64,000 bases of DNA from Haloplanus litoreus (GTDB lineage: Archaea; Halobacteriota; Halobacteria; Halobacteriales; Haloferacaceae), in NCBI RefSeq assembly GCF_042677945.1, contig NZ_JBHUDN010000017.1, one strand, 5' to 3'. Shown one piece after another: positions 1 to 8,045 of this stretch (position 1 is the first letter of the stretch; each line of letters starts with the position of its first letter). The translations under genes and the position numbers were made by a program. The notes under the pieces were generated by a model. The model searched no databases and was not told where the DNA came from. It worked only from the letters and a program-made list of their open reading frames with translations.

Positions 1-936
1 GGTACGGGAGTCCCAGTACTCGGCGTCGTACTGGCGGTCCTCGGGGACGAGGAGTTCCTGCTCGGTGTGTGCGTAATCCGCGTCGGAGACCACCTCGTCG
101 GGGAAGAACTCCCGGCCGTCCTCGGTGCGGACGGCGAAGCCACCCTCCCGGCCCCTGATCTCTGCGACCGGGTGGTCGACCCGGAAGTCGACGCCGAGTT
201 CCTCGGCCATGGCGACGATGCCGTCGACGACGCCGCCCATCCCGTCCTCGGGGTAGTAGACGCCGAGGTTGAAGTCGACGTGACTCATCAGGTTGTAGAG
301 CGCGGGCGTGTTGTTGGGTGCGCCGCCGAGGAAGACGAGCGAGTACTGGACGATCTGTTGCAGTTTCGGGTGGTCGAAGTAGTCCTCGACGTGGTCCTGC
401 ATCGTCCCCAGAAGCGAGAGCCCGCGGGCGTAGCGGAGCACGTCGGGGTCGACGAAGTCCCGGAGTCGCGAGCGGTCCTCGTAGACGAAATGTTCCATCC
501 CGACGTCGTAGGTGTACTCGGCCTGGTCGAGGTAGTCGTCGAGGGCCTCGCCGGCGCCGGGTTCGTAGGATTCGAACAGCTCCCGGTTGGCGTCCAGGTC
601 GGGGAGGAGGTCCACCTGGTCGCCGTCTTTGAAGAAGATGCGATAGTGGGGGTCGAGGCGTTCGAGCCCGTAGTACTGCTCCGGCCTTCGCCCGAAGTCG
701 GCGAAGAAGTCCTCGAACACGTCGGGCATGAGATACCAGGACGGCCCCATGTCGAACCGGAAGCCGTCGGTGTGGAGGCGGCTCGCCCGACCACCGAGCT
801 GTTCGTTTTTCTCCAGGACGGTCACGTCCGCCCCCGCGTCGGCGAGGTAGCAGGCCGTCGAGAGGCCGCCGAATCCGCTGCCGACGACGACCACCGACCG
901 ACCGTCGGCGTCGCCGACCGGCGAGCTGTCGTTCAT
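1..936 (-). CDS. crtI: Phytoene desaturase family protein (CrtI-like), C-terminus outside window
   Basis: FAD-dependent carotenoid desaturase, expected to introduce double bonds into phytoene or a later carotenoid on the way to bacterioruberin. Translation from the ATG at 936 gives an N-terminal dinucleotide-binding motif (VVVVGSGFGGLSTACYLADAG), then ENxQLGGRAS-type and MGPSWYLMPD motifs typical of CrtI proteins. 312 codons are visible and no stop occurs before the window edge, so the C-terminal part (usually to about 500 residues) is missing. Haloarchaea carry several CrtI/CrtD paralogues; the sequence seen does not decide between phytoene desaturase and carotenoid 3,4-desaturase. The family call is firm, the exact substrate is inference. 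Confidence 0.87.
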   Translation of the reverse strand, partial: MNDSSPVGDADGRSVVVVGSGFGGLSTACYLADAGADVTVLEKNEQLGGRASRLHTDGFRFDMGPSWYLMPDVFEDFFADFGRRPEQYYGLERLDPHYRIFFKDGDQVDLLPDLDANRELFESYEPGAGEALDDYLDQAEYTYDVGMEHFVYEDRSRLRDFVDPDVLRYARGLSLLGTMQDHVEDYFDHPKLQQIVQYSLVFLGGAPNNTPALYNLMSHVDFNLGVYYPEDGMGGVVDGIVAMAEELGVDFRVDHPVAEIRGREGGFAVRTEDGREFFPDEVVSDADYAHTEQELLVPEDRQYDAEYWDSRT

Positions 937-1023
937 GCCCGCCCGTAGGGACGTGATCCGTATATACTGCCCGCCCCCGAGCGTCGCGGTGATCGCCCGC
1001 CCGCAGCCCGACGGTCGAACCGA

Positions 1024-2445
1024 TCAGTCGTCCAGCCGACCGTTCAGCACCTTGGCGGCGACGAGTACCGGGTCCCACACCGGGCTGAACGGTGGGGCGT
1101 AGGCCAGATCCAGGCGTTCGAGTTCGTCCACCGTGAGGTCACTCTCGATAGCGGTCGCCAGCGTGTCGATGCGGATCGCCGCCCGGTCCCGTCCGGCGAT
1201 GGCGCCGCCGAGGACCCGGCCAGTCGTCCGGTCGGCCACCAGCGTGACGCTCGTCTCGTCGCCGCCGGGGTAGTAGCCCGACCGTGACCCCGCGGTGATC
1301 GTCGCGCTCGCGGGGTCGAAGCCGGCGTCTTCGGCCGCCGTCTCGTCGATGAAGCCGACGCGTCCACACTCCAGGTCGAACGCCTTCACGACCGCCGTCC
1401 CGGCCACGTCGCCGACGGGCGTCGGGTCGCCGGCCACCGTCGCCCCGATGGCCCGGCCGGCGCGGTTCGCGGTCAGCCCGAGCGGAATCCACGTCTGCTC
1501 GCCCGTCACCGCGTGCCGTGCGGTCGCGACGTCGCCGGCGGCGTAGACGGCGGGGAGACTCGTCCGCCCGTAGTCGTCGGTACGGATCGCTCCCTTCGGC
1601 CCGCGTTCCACACCGGTGCCGTCGAGGAACCCGGCGTTCGGTTCGACGCCGATACCGATCACTGCCATGTCGACTGGGAGTCGTTCGCCGTCGTACGCCA
1701 CCGCTTCGACCCGGTCGTCGCCCAGCAGTTCCCCGACCGGGCGGCCCGTGTGGACCGCGACGTCCCGGTCGGCGAGGTGTGACTCCACACGCTCGCCGAC
1801 GGCCGCGCCGAACGGATCGAGGACGTGGTCGGTGCGCTGGAAGAGGTGGACGTCGAGGCCGCGGGCGGTGAGTGCCTCGGCCATCTCGACGCCGACGTAA
1901 CCGCCGCCGACGATGGCCGCTCGCTCCGGGGGGTCGAGAGCGGCGTTGTGGTCGATCCGTGCCTCGTCGACGGGACCGTCGCCGAGACGGCCCCGGTCGT
2001 ACTCCCCGGGGAGTGAGAGGAAGGCGTCGACGGCGGCCGCCGAGTCGAGGCCGTGGATGGTGAAGACGCCGTCGAGGGTCGTGTCGAACGGACCAGTCGC
2101 CGCGCTCGCGCCCGTTGCCACCAGCAACTCGCCGTAGGGCTGGTCGAACCGGTTGCCGTCCGCACGGACGGTGACGGTCCGGTCCTCGGGGGACACCGCC
2201 ACCACCTCGTGGCCGCGACGCAGGTCGATTCCCCGCTCCGCGACGTCGGCGGGGGAGAGCGAGAGGAGGTCGGTCAGCCGCTCGACGGAGCCCTCGACGA
2301 AGTAGGGCTCCCCGCAGTGGGCGTAGGAAATCCACTGCCCCCGTTCGAAGACGACGACTTCGCGGTCGGTTTCGCGTCGGAACTTGCTCGCCGCGCTCAG
2401 GCCGGCGGCGTCGCCACCGATGACGACGAAGGGGTCGCGTGCCAT
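1024..2445 (-). CDS. FAD-dependent pyridine nucleotide-disulfide oxidoreductase, CoA-disulfide reductase/NADH oxidase type
   Basis: 473-residue flavoprotein. An FAD Rossmann motif GGDAAG lies at 10-15, and a single redox cysteine (C44) sits in SYAHCGEPYF, the position of the active-site Cys of CoA-disulfide reductases and NADH oxidases, rather than a CxxxxC pair. The NAD(P)H motif GGGYVGVE is at 180-187 and a C-terminal FAD-contact motif (VYAAGDVATARH) is near residue 300, followed by a dimerisation domain. It would reduce CoA disulfide, a persulfide or O2 with NAD(P)H. The start is the ATG at 2445. It lies 87 nt downstream of the carotenoid gene start on the same strand. Substrate cannot be decided from sequence. 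Confidence 0.85.
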   Translation of the reverse strand: MARDPFVVIGGDAAGLSAASKFRRETDREVVVFERGQWISYAHCGEPYFVEGSVERLTDLLSLSPADVAERGIDLRRGHEVVAVSPEDRTVTVRADGNRFDQPYGELLVATGASAATGPFDTTLDGVFTIHGLDSAAAVDAFLSLPGEYDRGRLGDGPVDEARIDHNAALDPPERAAIVGGGYVGVEMAEALTARGLDVHLFQRTDHVLDPFGAAVGERVESHLADRDVAVHTGRPVGELLGDDRVEAVAYDGERLPVDMAVIGIGVEPNAGFLDGTGVERGPKGAIRTDDYGRTSLPAVYAAGDVATARHAVTGEQTWIPLGLTANRAGRAIGATVAGDPTPVGDVAGTAVVKAFDLECGRVGFIDETAAEDAGFDPASATITAGSRSGYYPGGDETSVTLVADRTTGRVLGGAIAGRDRAAIRIDTLATAIESDLTVDELERLDLAYAPPFSPVWDPVLVAAKVLNGRLDD

Positions 2446-2519
2446 ACACGTCGTTCAACGACCGTAGTCAAAAACGTGTACCGCGTTCGCGGCAGCGGCG
2501 CGTAACCGCAAACGAAACC

Positions 2520-2663
2520 CTAAAATCGACCGCGGCGGCGGAACAGCCGCTTCAGGAACCGCTCGACTGGACCGGGGGTGTTCGACAGGTGGGGCATCCC
2601 GGGCAGGTAGGGACCGTCGTCGGACGACTGCTCGCCGCTACCCGTTTCGGTGACTTTGCTCAT
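2520..2663 (-). CDS. Small hypothetical protein, 47 residues
   Basis: The ORF runs from the ATG at 2663 to a TAG at 2520-2522 and encodes a 47-residue protein: a Ser/Glu/Asp-rich first third, a Pro/Gly-rich middle (PYLPGMPHLSNTPGP) and a basic C-terminus (FLKRLFRRRGRF). It has no Cys and no membrane segment. An AT-rich stretch (TTAACTT, GTTAAAC) lies 25-50 nt upstream on the same strand, as expected for a haloarchaeal promoter. Amino-acid composition and position support a real small gene, but no family is recognised. It is divergent from the SDR gene that follows. Confidence 0.5.
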   Translation of the reverse strand: MSKVTETGSGEQSSDDGPYLPGMPHLSNTPGPVERFLKRLFRRRGRF

Positions 2664-2809
2664 GTACTACTCACTCGGGGACGGATCGGTTTAACATTTC
2701 TGAAGTTAACTTGTGAAAATCCAAAGTAACGCCCGTGATTGATGAATGTTCACGAACCGAATACGTCAGTCGACCGCACATTCATGTCCGGTGCGACCCA
2801 CGGCTCGCT

Positions 2810-3502
2810 ATGGACGGAACCAGTGCGGTCGTCACGGGTGCCAGTCGGGGAATCGGTGCGAGCGTCGCGGCGCGGTTCGCTGCGGATGGGGCCGACGTCA
2901 CCTGCTGTGCGCGAACGCGGGACGCGGTGGAGTCGGTCGTCGAGGGAATCGTCGACGACGGCGGCGAGGCGCGGGCGGTTCGGGCCGACGTGCGCGACGA
3001 GTTCGACGTGGAGCGACTGATGGAGACGGCCGCGCGCGAGGCCGGTGACATCGATGTGGTGGTGGCGAACGCGGCGGTCAACCACGGTGAGGCCGGGTCG
3101 AGCCCCCTCCACGAGGAGTCGTACACCCGATTCGACGACACGATGCGGACGAACCTCCGCGGCGTCTTCACGACGGTTCGGGAGGCGCTCCCCCACCTCG
3201 CCGCCGACGGGCGGATTCTCGTCCCGTCGGGTGCCGTCGCGCGGGAGTCGACGGCGGGCATGGGCGCGTACGCCGTCTCGAAGGCGGGCGCAGAGGCACT
3301 GGTTCGAGGGTTCGCCGCCGACCTGGATCAGGCCGTCGGCATCGTCGACCCGGGATACGTCGCGACGGACCTGAGCGGCGGCAAAGGCCGCGATCCGGAC
3401 GACGTGGCGCCGATGTTCGTGTGGGCCGCCCGCGACGCCGACGCCGGAACCGTCGACGGCGAGGTTCTCGATCTGCGGACCTGGAAGTCGGCGACGCGGT
3501 AG
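2810..3502 (+). CDS. Short-chain dehydrogenase/reductase (SDR) family oxidoreductase
   Basis: 230-residue classical SDR, NAD(P)-dependent alcohol/ketone oxidoreductase. It shows the cofactor motif TGASRGIG (9-16), the structural NAA motif (87-89) and the catalytic residues S140 and Y154xxxK158 (AYAVSKAG). The start is placed at the ATG at 2810 because it gives the usual beta-strand-first N-terminus; in-frame codons upstream only add an unusual extension. Substrate is not predictable. It is probably monocistronic, followed 49 nt later by an independently promoted transporter gene. Confidence 0.85.
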   Translation: MDGTSAVVTGASRGIGASVAARFAADGADVTCCARTRDAVESVVEGIVDDGGEARAVRADVRDEFDVERLMETAAREAGDIDVVVANAAVNHGEAGSSPLHEESYTRFDDTMRTNLRGVFTTVREALPHLAADGRILVPSGAVARESTAGMGAYAVSKAGAEALVRGFAADLDQAVGIVDPGYVATDLSGGKGRDPDDVAPMFVWAARDADAGTVDGEVLDLRTWKSATR

Positions 3503-3551
3503 CGGACGACGAACCGAACGTATTATTAACATCAGCAGTTTCGTTGTTAAT

Positions 3552-4373
3552 GTGACTCGACGCTCACTCGTCGGCCCCGCCGCCGTGGTGGCGCTTCTGG
3601 GACTGTCGTGGTTCGCGGTGTCCGCGGGCACCTGGAAGCTCCTCGGCATCTCGTGGGTCGCGTTCGGCGCCATGGCGCTCGGCATACCCCTCGGCAGCCA
3701 CTCGCTCGGCGGTCGGCCGTGGACGCTCGTCTGGGGGTACGGTCTCGCTAGCGGGGCGATGGTGACGAGTGCCGCCGTCTTCCTCGTCCCGCAGGCCATC
3801 GCCCACGACCCCACCTTCGGGGGGTTCGGCGTCGCACTCGGCTTGCTGGTCGGCTTCGCGAGCCACACCGTCGGCCACCGCCTCGCCCACCTCGACCTCC
3901 CCTTCGACCGCACCGCCACCGAACTCACGGCCCACGCCCTCTCTGCGGGGATCATCATCGGCATCGTCTACGGCAACATGCCCGACTTGGGACCGATCCT
4001 CGGCCTCGCTATCGTCTCACACAAGGGCCCCGCGGGCTACGCGGCCGCCCACCGCCTCGTGAAGAACGAGCGCGATCCGACGGTGTTGCTCCTCCCCGCT
4101 GCCGGCGTCGGGATCGCGGCGATCCTCGCCAGTCTGATCGCCCTGCCCGCCGCCCCCATGGCACGGGGCGTCGTCTTCGGCTTCGCCGCCGGCATCTTCC
4201 TTCACATCGCGATGGACTTCCTGCCGCGCTGCGAACTCGGTAGCGACGTCCACGACCTGTTGACCGTGACGGGCGACGCACACGCGCTGCTGGACCGGTT
4301 GCGCGTCCACGCCGTCCTCAGCACGGCCCTCGGCGGCATCGCGGTGTTCGCCGCGTGGCTGCTCCTCTCGTAG
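3552..4373 (+). CDS. ZIP family metal-transporter-like integral membrane protein
   Basis: 273-residue protein with about eight predicted membrane helices. Features of ZIP (zinc/iron permease) proteins are visible: ELTAHALSAGIIIG (124-137, His in helix 4), SHKGPAGYA (156-164, helix 5) and FAAGIFLHIAMDFLP near the C-terminus. The helix 5 motif has SHKGP where canonical ZIPs have HExP, so the metal site is altered. The start is the GTG at 3552; the overlapping ATG at 3550 runs straight into a stop. An AT-rich box (TATTATTAAC) about 30 nt upstream suggests a leaderless message. Likely metal-ion uptake or homeostasis; the ion is unknown. Confidence 0.75.
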   Translation: MTRRSLVGPAAVVALLGLSWFAVSAGTWKLLGISWVAFGAMALGIPLGSHSLGGRPWTLVWGYGLASGAMVTSAAVFLVPQAIAHDPTFGGFGVALGLLVGFASHTVGHRLAHLDLPFDRTATELTAHALSAGIIIGIVYGNMPDLGPILGLAIVSHKGPAGYAAAHRLVKNERDPTVLLLPAAGVGIAAILASLIALPAAPMARGVVFGFAAGIFLHIAMDFLPRCELGSDVHDLLTVTGDAHALLDRLRVHAVLSTALGGIAVFAAWLLLS

Positions 4374-4676
4374 TCACGAGCCGTAGAGGCGGCGAAGCTG
4401 GTAGGTGATGCCGATTCCCGCGGCCAGCAGGACGACGAGGTTGAACGCGGCCTGGAACAGCGATCGGTACTCGTCGGAGATCCAGATCCGGATGACGTTC
4501 GACACCGAGAGGTACAGCTGAATCACGGCGACGAACGCGAGCAGGCCGAGGGCGAGCAGGACTGCGTAGTTGGCGTAGCGTCGGACGCGGCCGCCAGTGT
4601 CGTCGTCTCGCGGCGGTGTCACGGCCTCGCCCTCGTCGTCGGTACTCGAATCGGTCTGGGTTTCTGTCTCGCTCAT
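4374..4676 (-). CDS. Small two-helix membrane protein, hypothetical
   Basis: 100-residue protein with an acidic soluble N-terminus (Ser/Thr/Glu/Asp rich, about 30 residues), two predicted membrane helices (YAVLLALGLLAFVAVIQLYL and FNLVVLLAAGIGITYQL) and a short basic end. The start is taken at the ATG at 4676 because it overlaps the TGA of the preceding gene (ATGA), the usual sign of translational coupling; an in-frame ATG three codons upstream is less likely. It is co-transcribed with the secreted CTERM-type protein upstream and may be its membrane partner, which is inference. No characterised family is recognised. Confidence 0.7.
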   Translation of the reverse strand: MSETETQTDSSTDDEGEAVTPPRDDDTGGRVRRYANYAVLLALGLLAFVAVIQLYLSVSNVIRIWISDEYRSLFQAAFNLVVLLAAGIGITYQLRRLYGS

Positions 4677-5686
4677 TGGGTCCACCTCCGGGCGAACAGC
4701 GCCGCGGCGAGGGCGGCGACGACGGCGACGCCGACGCCGAAGCCGGAACCACCGCCGGACGTCGGTTGACCGGTCGCCTCGGGCACCGGGCGGTCGCCTT
4801 CGTCACCCTCGCCGCGCGTGAAGTCCCCGACCTCCAGTTCCACCTCGCGTCGCGTCTCGTTGACGCTGATGGTCTCGGAAGGGTCGAGATTCGCGGCGCC
4901 CCGGGCGCTGTCGATGACGACGCCGTCCTTCCAGAGCACCGCGTCGATGTAGTAGTTGTACCCCGCCGGGACGGTCAGCGGTGTCTCGACGGTCGCCGTG
5001 CGTCCGGGTCGGATCGACCCCACCGACACCGACGTACGGTTGGCGACGATGTTCGAATCGGCCTGGCGGAGCGTCACCGTGATCCGGAGATCCTCGGGCC
5101 GTTCGTCGCCTTCGTTGGTCAGCGCCAACTGGAGGTCGAGGGACGTTCGCTCCTCACCGCTCTCGGCGACCGAGAAGGAGACCGGCGGCAGGGCGTCGGC
5201 CGATGCGAACCGAACGTCGCTACGCGCGTACGGCGGCTGGAGGGCTTCGAGGCCGCGGAGTTCGCGCGACCCGCTGTCGATCCGCTGGCCGTCGCGGTAG
5301 AGGACCGCTCGAATGCGGTATCCTCCCTCGCGGTCGACGGTCAGGTTCGTCGGCACCGCCACCTCGCGTTCCTCGGTCAGGTTGCCGACGCTCACCGTTT
5401 TGGTCGTCTCCACCAGTCCCGACTCCGTATCGACGGCCTGGACGCGCAGGCTGACGTTGCGGGCGGGCGGGCCGCGGTGAGAGAGGCGGGTCTCCACGTT
5501 CAGGGTGACCGTATCGCCGGTCACGTCGCCCGCCGCAATCTCCATGTCGGCGATGTCGACCGGCCCGGGGCGAACCGGTCGCTCCTCGCTCGGGTCCGCG
5601 AGGGCGCCCGGAACGAGGACCGCCGCGACGACGGCCAGGAGGACGACGCCGACCGCACCCGCGGCCAGCGCGATTTCGCGACGCAT
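4673..5686 (-). CDS. Secreted surface protein with two tandem CARDB-like repeats and C-terminal anchor
   Basis: 337-residue exported protein. It has an N-terminal signal/TM segment (residues 4-28), then two homologous beta-sandwich repeats of about 110 residues, each ending in a related block (YRIRAVLYRDGQRIDSG and YYIDAVLWKDGVVIDSA). A Pro/Gly/Ser linker and a C-terminal GSGFGVGVAVVAALAAALFARR tract follow, resembling PGF-CTERM sorting signals processed by archaeosortase, though with SGFG instead of PGFG. Repeats look like CARDB domains. The start is the ATG at 5686, just before the hydrophobic segment; a longer ORF start adds an unlikely extension. It is the first gene of a two-gene operon. 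Function beyond cell surface attachment is unknown. Confidence 0.72.
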   Translation of the reverse strand: MRREIALAAGAVGVVLLAVVAAVLVPGALADPSEERPVRPGPVDIADMEIAAGDVTGDTVTLNVETRLSHRGPPARNVSLRVQAVDTESGLVETTKTVSVGNLTEEREVAVPTNLTVDREGGYRIRAVLYRDGQRIDSGSRELRGLEALQPPYARSDVRFASADALPPVSFSVAESGEERTSLDLQLALTNEGDERPEDLRITVTLRQADSNIVANRTSVSVGSIRPGRTATVETPLTVPAGYNYYIDAVLWKDGVVIDSARGAANLDPSETISVNETRREVELEVGDFTRGEGDEGDRPVPEATGQPTSGGGSGFGVGVAVVAALAAALFARRWTQ

Positions 5687-5769
5687 GGCCCGGAGAACTC
5701 CCGGACGACGCAAATGCTTTGCGGAGAGTGAAACACGCATTTATGTCTACGGGACACGGTGTGTCGACT

Positions 5770-6174
5770 ATGTACACCTACGTCGTCGGGACCGACACGG
5801 TCGATACGAGCGCCGCACTCTGTGATTACCTCGACGGGAGAATCGACGCGGGGGATACGGTCCACGCCGTCAACTCCCTGAGGGGTGGGAGGCGGACGGA
5901 CGCGGAGGCGGTTCGCGACGGCGAGGACGCGCTCAACGTGGTGCAGTCGCGACTCGGCGCCCGCGCGACGGTCGAGACCCACCAGTTCGTCCGCGCCAAC
6001 GACCCCGACGAGGACCTCCTCGCCCACGCCGAGGTGGTCGACGCCGACGAACTCGTCCTCGGCGTGCGAAAGCGTAACCCGACTGGAAAGCTCGTCTTCG
6101 GTAGCACCACGCAGGCGGTCCTGCTCGGGTCGCCACGCCCCGTCGCCGTCGTACCCCTCGACGGGAGCGAGTGA
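5770..6174 (+). CDS. Universal stress protein (UspA) family
   Basis: 134-residue Usp domain, alpha/beta nucleotide-binding fold. The C-terminal half shows the ATP-binding signature G(V)RKRNPTGKLVFGSTTQAVLLG, fitting G-2x-G-9x-G(S/T). The start is set at the ATG at 5770 (MYTYVVGTDTVDTS), which begins the first beta strand; an upstream in-frame start would add 17 residues. A TATA-like stretch (GCATTTATG) lies about 35 nt upstream. It is divergently transcribed from the CTERM-type operon. Role in stress response is the family expectation. Confidence 0.85.
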   Translation: MYTYVVGTDTVDTSAALCDYLDGRIDAGDTVHAVNSLRGGRRTDAEAVRDGEDALNVVQSRLGARATVETHQFVRANDPDEDLLAHAEVVDADELVLGVRKRNPTGKLVFGSTTQAVLLGSPRPVAVVPLDGSE

Positions 6175-6256
6175 CTACTCCGCCTCGTGGGCCTGCTCCC
6201 TGATGGCGTTCCGAGCCTCGACGACGACGACGACGGGAACCGTATCCGGAAGCGAG

Positions 6257-7213
6257 TTACCGGCCGCCGACCGCGTCGTCGAGGAAGGCAAGCTGGTGGG
6301 CAGCGGCCGTCTCGAAGGCGTCGCCGAGGGGAGCGACGTGGTCGACCGGCAGTCGGAGGTACGTCGCGCCGTCGATGCGGTCGGCGGCCGTCGCCACCGT
6401 CTCGACCGGGACGAGGGAGTCGTTCCCCGCCGCGAGCAGGAGGGTCGGGCAGGTCACGTCCTCGGCGTCCGTGAGCGGTCGGTAGCGGAGGAGGGAGAGT
6501 AGCCCCCGCGCGGGCGTCTCGTTGTGCCAGGCGCTCTCCGGCGGGACGAGGTCGAGATACGCCTCGCCGGCCGAGTCACGCGGGAGGACGCCGAACTCGT
6601 CGCGCCCGCCCACGACGGGGACCGACCGCGTTCGACCGAGCGGCGCGGCGAGGCGGTCACGGACGCCCGCGGCGATAGCCCGGGCCAGATAGCGCGGGGA
6701 TCGAGCGCGGGCGAAGGCCCGTCCGTCGAGCAGCGGCGACACGGCCAACCGCNNNNNNNNNNNNNNNNNNNNNNNNNCGTCGACGCGGCGGCGCAGGTCC
6801 GCGGCCACGCGAACGACGTGCCCGCCGCCCAAACCGAACCCCCAGAGGACGATCCGGCGGCGGTCGCCGCCGAGGCGCCGGACCCGGTCGACCGCGGCGT
6901 GCCAGTCGGTTACCTGTGCAGCCGGGTCGACGAGATTTCGGGGAGTGTCCTCGTCCCGACTGCGCCCGAACCCCCCGTGATCGAAGACGAAGGCGGCGTA
7001 GCCGGCGCGGGCGAACCGTTCGGCGTAGCGCGGGTAGCCGAAGGTGGCCTCGGCGGCGAACGTCGGCCCGAGGACGACCACCGGCGGCGTCGACGGCCGG
7101 TCCGGTCGGTAGAGCCGGCCGCGACGGGTCCGCCCCTCGCTCTCGAAGGTCAGGGTTGTCGTCGCGAACTCGAACCGGTCGCCACCCGGTCGGACGGCCG
7201 TCGCCGCGGCCAT
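6257..7213 (-). CDS. Alpha/beta hydrolase-fold protein lacking the nucleophile serine (contains N gap)
   Basis: 318-residue alpha/beta hydrolase-fold protein. An oxyanion-region motif is VVVLGPTFAAE, and a C-terminal segment LLLAAGNDSLVPVE followed by DHVAPLGDAF gives a plausible Asp/His pair. The nucleophile elbow reads GFGLGGGHV; related haloarchaeal proteins normally have Ser in the central position (GxSxG), so here Gly replaces it. The elbow lies about 50 nt from an N-run but in clean sequence. The frame is open across the 25 unresolved bases. The ATG at 7213 follows the preceding gene's stop by 1 nt, so the two are co-transcribed. Hydrolytic activity is doubtful. Confidence 0.75.
   Translation of the reverse strand: MAAATAVRPGGDRFEFATTTLTFESEGRTRRGRLYRPDRPSTPPVVVLGPTFAAEATFGYPRYAERFARAGYAAFVFDHGGFGRSRDEDTPRNLVDPAAQVTDWHAAVDRVRRLGGDRRRIVLWGFGLGGGHVVRVAADLRRRVDXXXXXXXXXRLAVSPLLDGRAFARARSPRYLARAIAAGVRDRLAAPLGRTRSVPVVGGRDEFGVLPRDSAGEAYLDLVPPESAWHNETPARGLLSLLRYRPLTDAEDVTCPTLLLAAGNDSLVPVETVATAADRIDGATYLRLPVDHVAPLGDAFETAAAHQLAFLDDAVGGR
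6753..6777. other. Assembly gap of 25 unresolved bases
   Basis: A run of 25 N within the alpha/beta hydrolase gene. The reading frame continues on both sides if the true length is 25 (or differs by a multiple of three). It shows the assembly is draft quality, which matters when judging the unusual junctions elsewhere in the window. Confidence 0.99.
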
Positions 7214-7214
7214 C

Positions 7215-7556
7215 TCACTCGCCGTCCTCGTCGAGCGTCTCGAGGACGCGCGTCGAAAACTCGGTCTCCGAGAGCCGGTACTGGAGGAGCCCCTCGAACC
7301 ACTCGGCTTTCGCGTACCACGTGTTCATCACTTCGTCCTCGAATCGGAGTACCGTCGCGTCGACGCGCGCGGGGTCCCACTCGTCGTCCCGCGCCAGGTC
7401 GAGGAAGCCGTTCAACACACGCCCCATCTCCATGTGGTTGACCTCCTCCCCCGGGTAGGCGGTCACGTACGACAGTTCGATCGGATCGACGGCCTCGACG
7501 TCGTGGACGTCGATCCCGAAGTTCCGCAGTTCCTCCTCCAGTTCGGATTCGTCCAT
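7215..7556 (-). CDS. Conserved acidic hypothetical protein, 113 residues
   Basis: Soluble, strongly acidic 113-residue protein starting at the ATG at 7556 (MDESELEEELRNFGIDV). It contains a Trp/Phe-rich C-terminal half (NTWYAKAEWFEGLLQYRLSETEF) and no Cys or membrane helix. Its stop lies 1 nt before the ATG of the alpha/beta hydrolase-like gene, so the two form an operon. The composition is typical of a real haloarchaeal protein; I do not recognise a characterised family. Confidence 0.75.
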   Translation of the reverse strand: MDESELEEELRNFGIDVHDVEAVDPIELSYVTAYPGEEVNHMEMGRVLNGFLDLARDDEWDPARVDATVLRFEDEVMNTWYAKAEWFEGLLQYRLSETEFSTRVLETLDEDGE

Positions 7557-7656
7557 CGTACCCGGTCTTGTACCTCGGCGGTCAAAACCCTTGCCGGATC
7601 GGGGACGGACGCGCCGCTCGCGGGGTAAAAAAACGGGCAGAAACGGGAGGGGTCGA

Positions 7657-7860
7657 TCAGTTCGTGCCGGGCTTCGGGCCGAGACCGCCGCCGTCGATCA
7701 TCGGAATCTTCGTCGTCGGCTCGGGCCCGCTGGTCGGTTCGGGCTGGTCCCGTCGGCCGTCGGTCGTCGGACCGGTTCCGGACCGCGGCTGGAGCGGGAT
7801 GATCGGCTCGATGGTGATCGTCGAACGGTTCTTCTGGGTCGTGCGTCGGGACGTGCTCAT
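7657..7860 (-). CDS. Small Pro/Thr-rich hypothetical protein
   Basis: 67-residue protein from the ATG at 7860: a basic N-terminus (MSTSRRTTQKNRST), a hydrophobic/proline stretch (ITIEPIIPLQP), then a Pro/Gly/Thr-rich, probably disordered tail ending GGGLGPKPGTN. An in-frame ATG at 7923 would add 21 residues. A TATA-like GGTTTATTATG lies at about 7970-7980 on this strand, which would put a start site near 7948 and fits either choice. No family is recognised; the gene call rests on composition and promoter position. Confidence 0.45.
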   Translation of the reverse strand: MSTSRRTTQKNRSTITIEPIIPLQPRSGTGPTTDGRRDQPEPTSGPEPTTKIPMIDGGGLGPKPGTN

Positions 7861-8045
7861 TGGGTGTGTCGTATGCTGGGTCGGTTTCCGGGCGTCACTG
7901 CCTCGTCGGGCCGAGGTCAGCATACGAGTACGACGCGTTGCATCGTGAATCCACCATCGCACCCATCCATAATAAACCTTCATGATTGTTACTGCGGGAC
8001 GGCAGTGTCACACGGTTCCAATTCACACGGCTGGGACGGGTCGTG

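Noticed and set aside
6175..6256. Minus-strand C-terminus-like string NSLPDTVPVVVVVEARNAIREQAHEAE ending at 6175-6177
   Set aside because: It looks protein-like but is out of frame with the hydrolase gene, has no start codon and no neighbouring partner; could mark a frameshift but cannot be supported.
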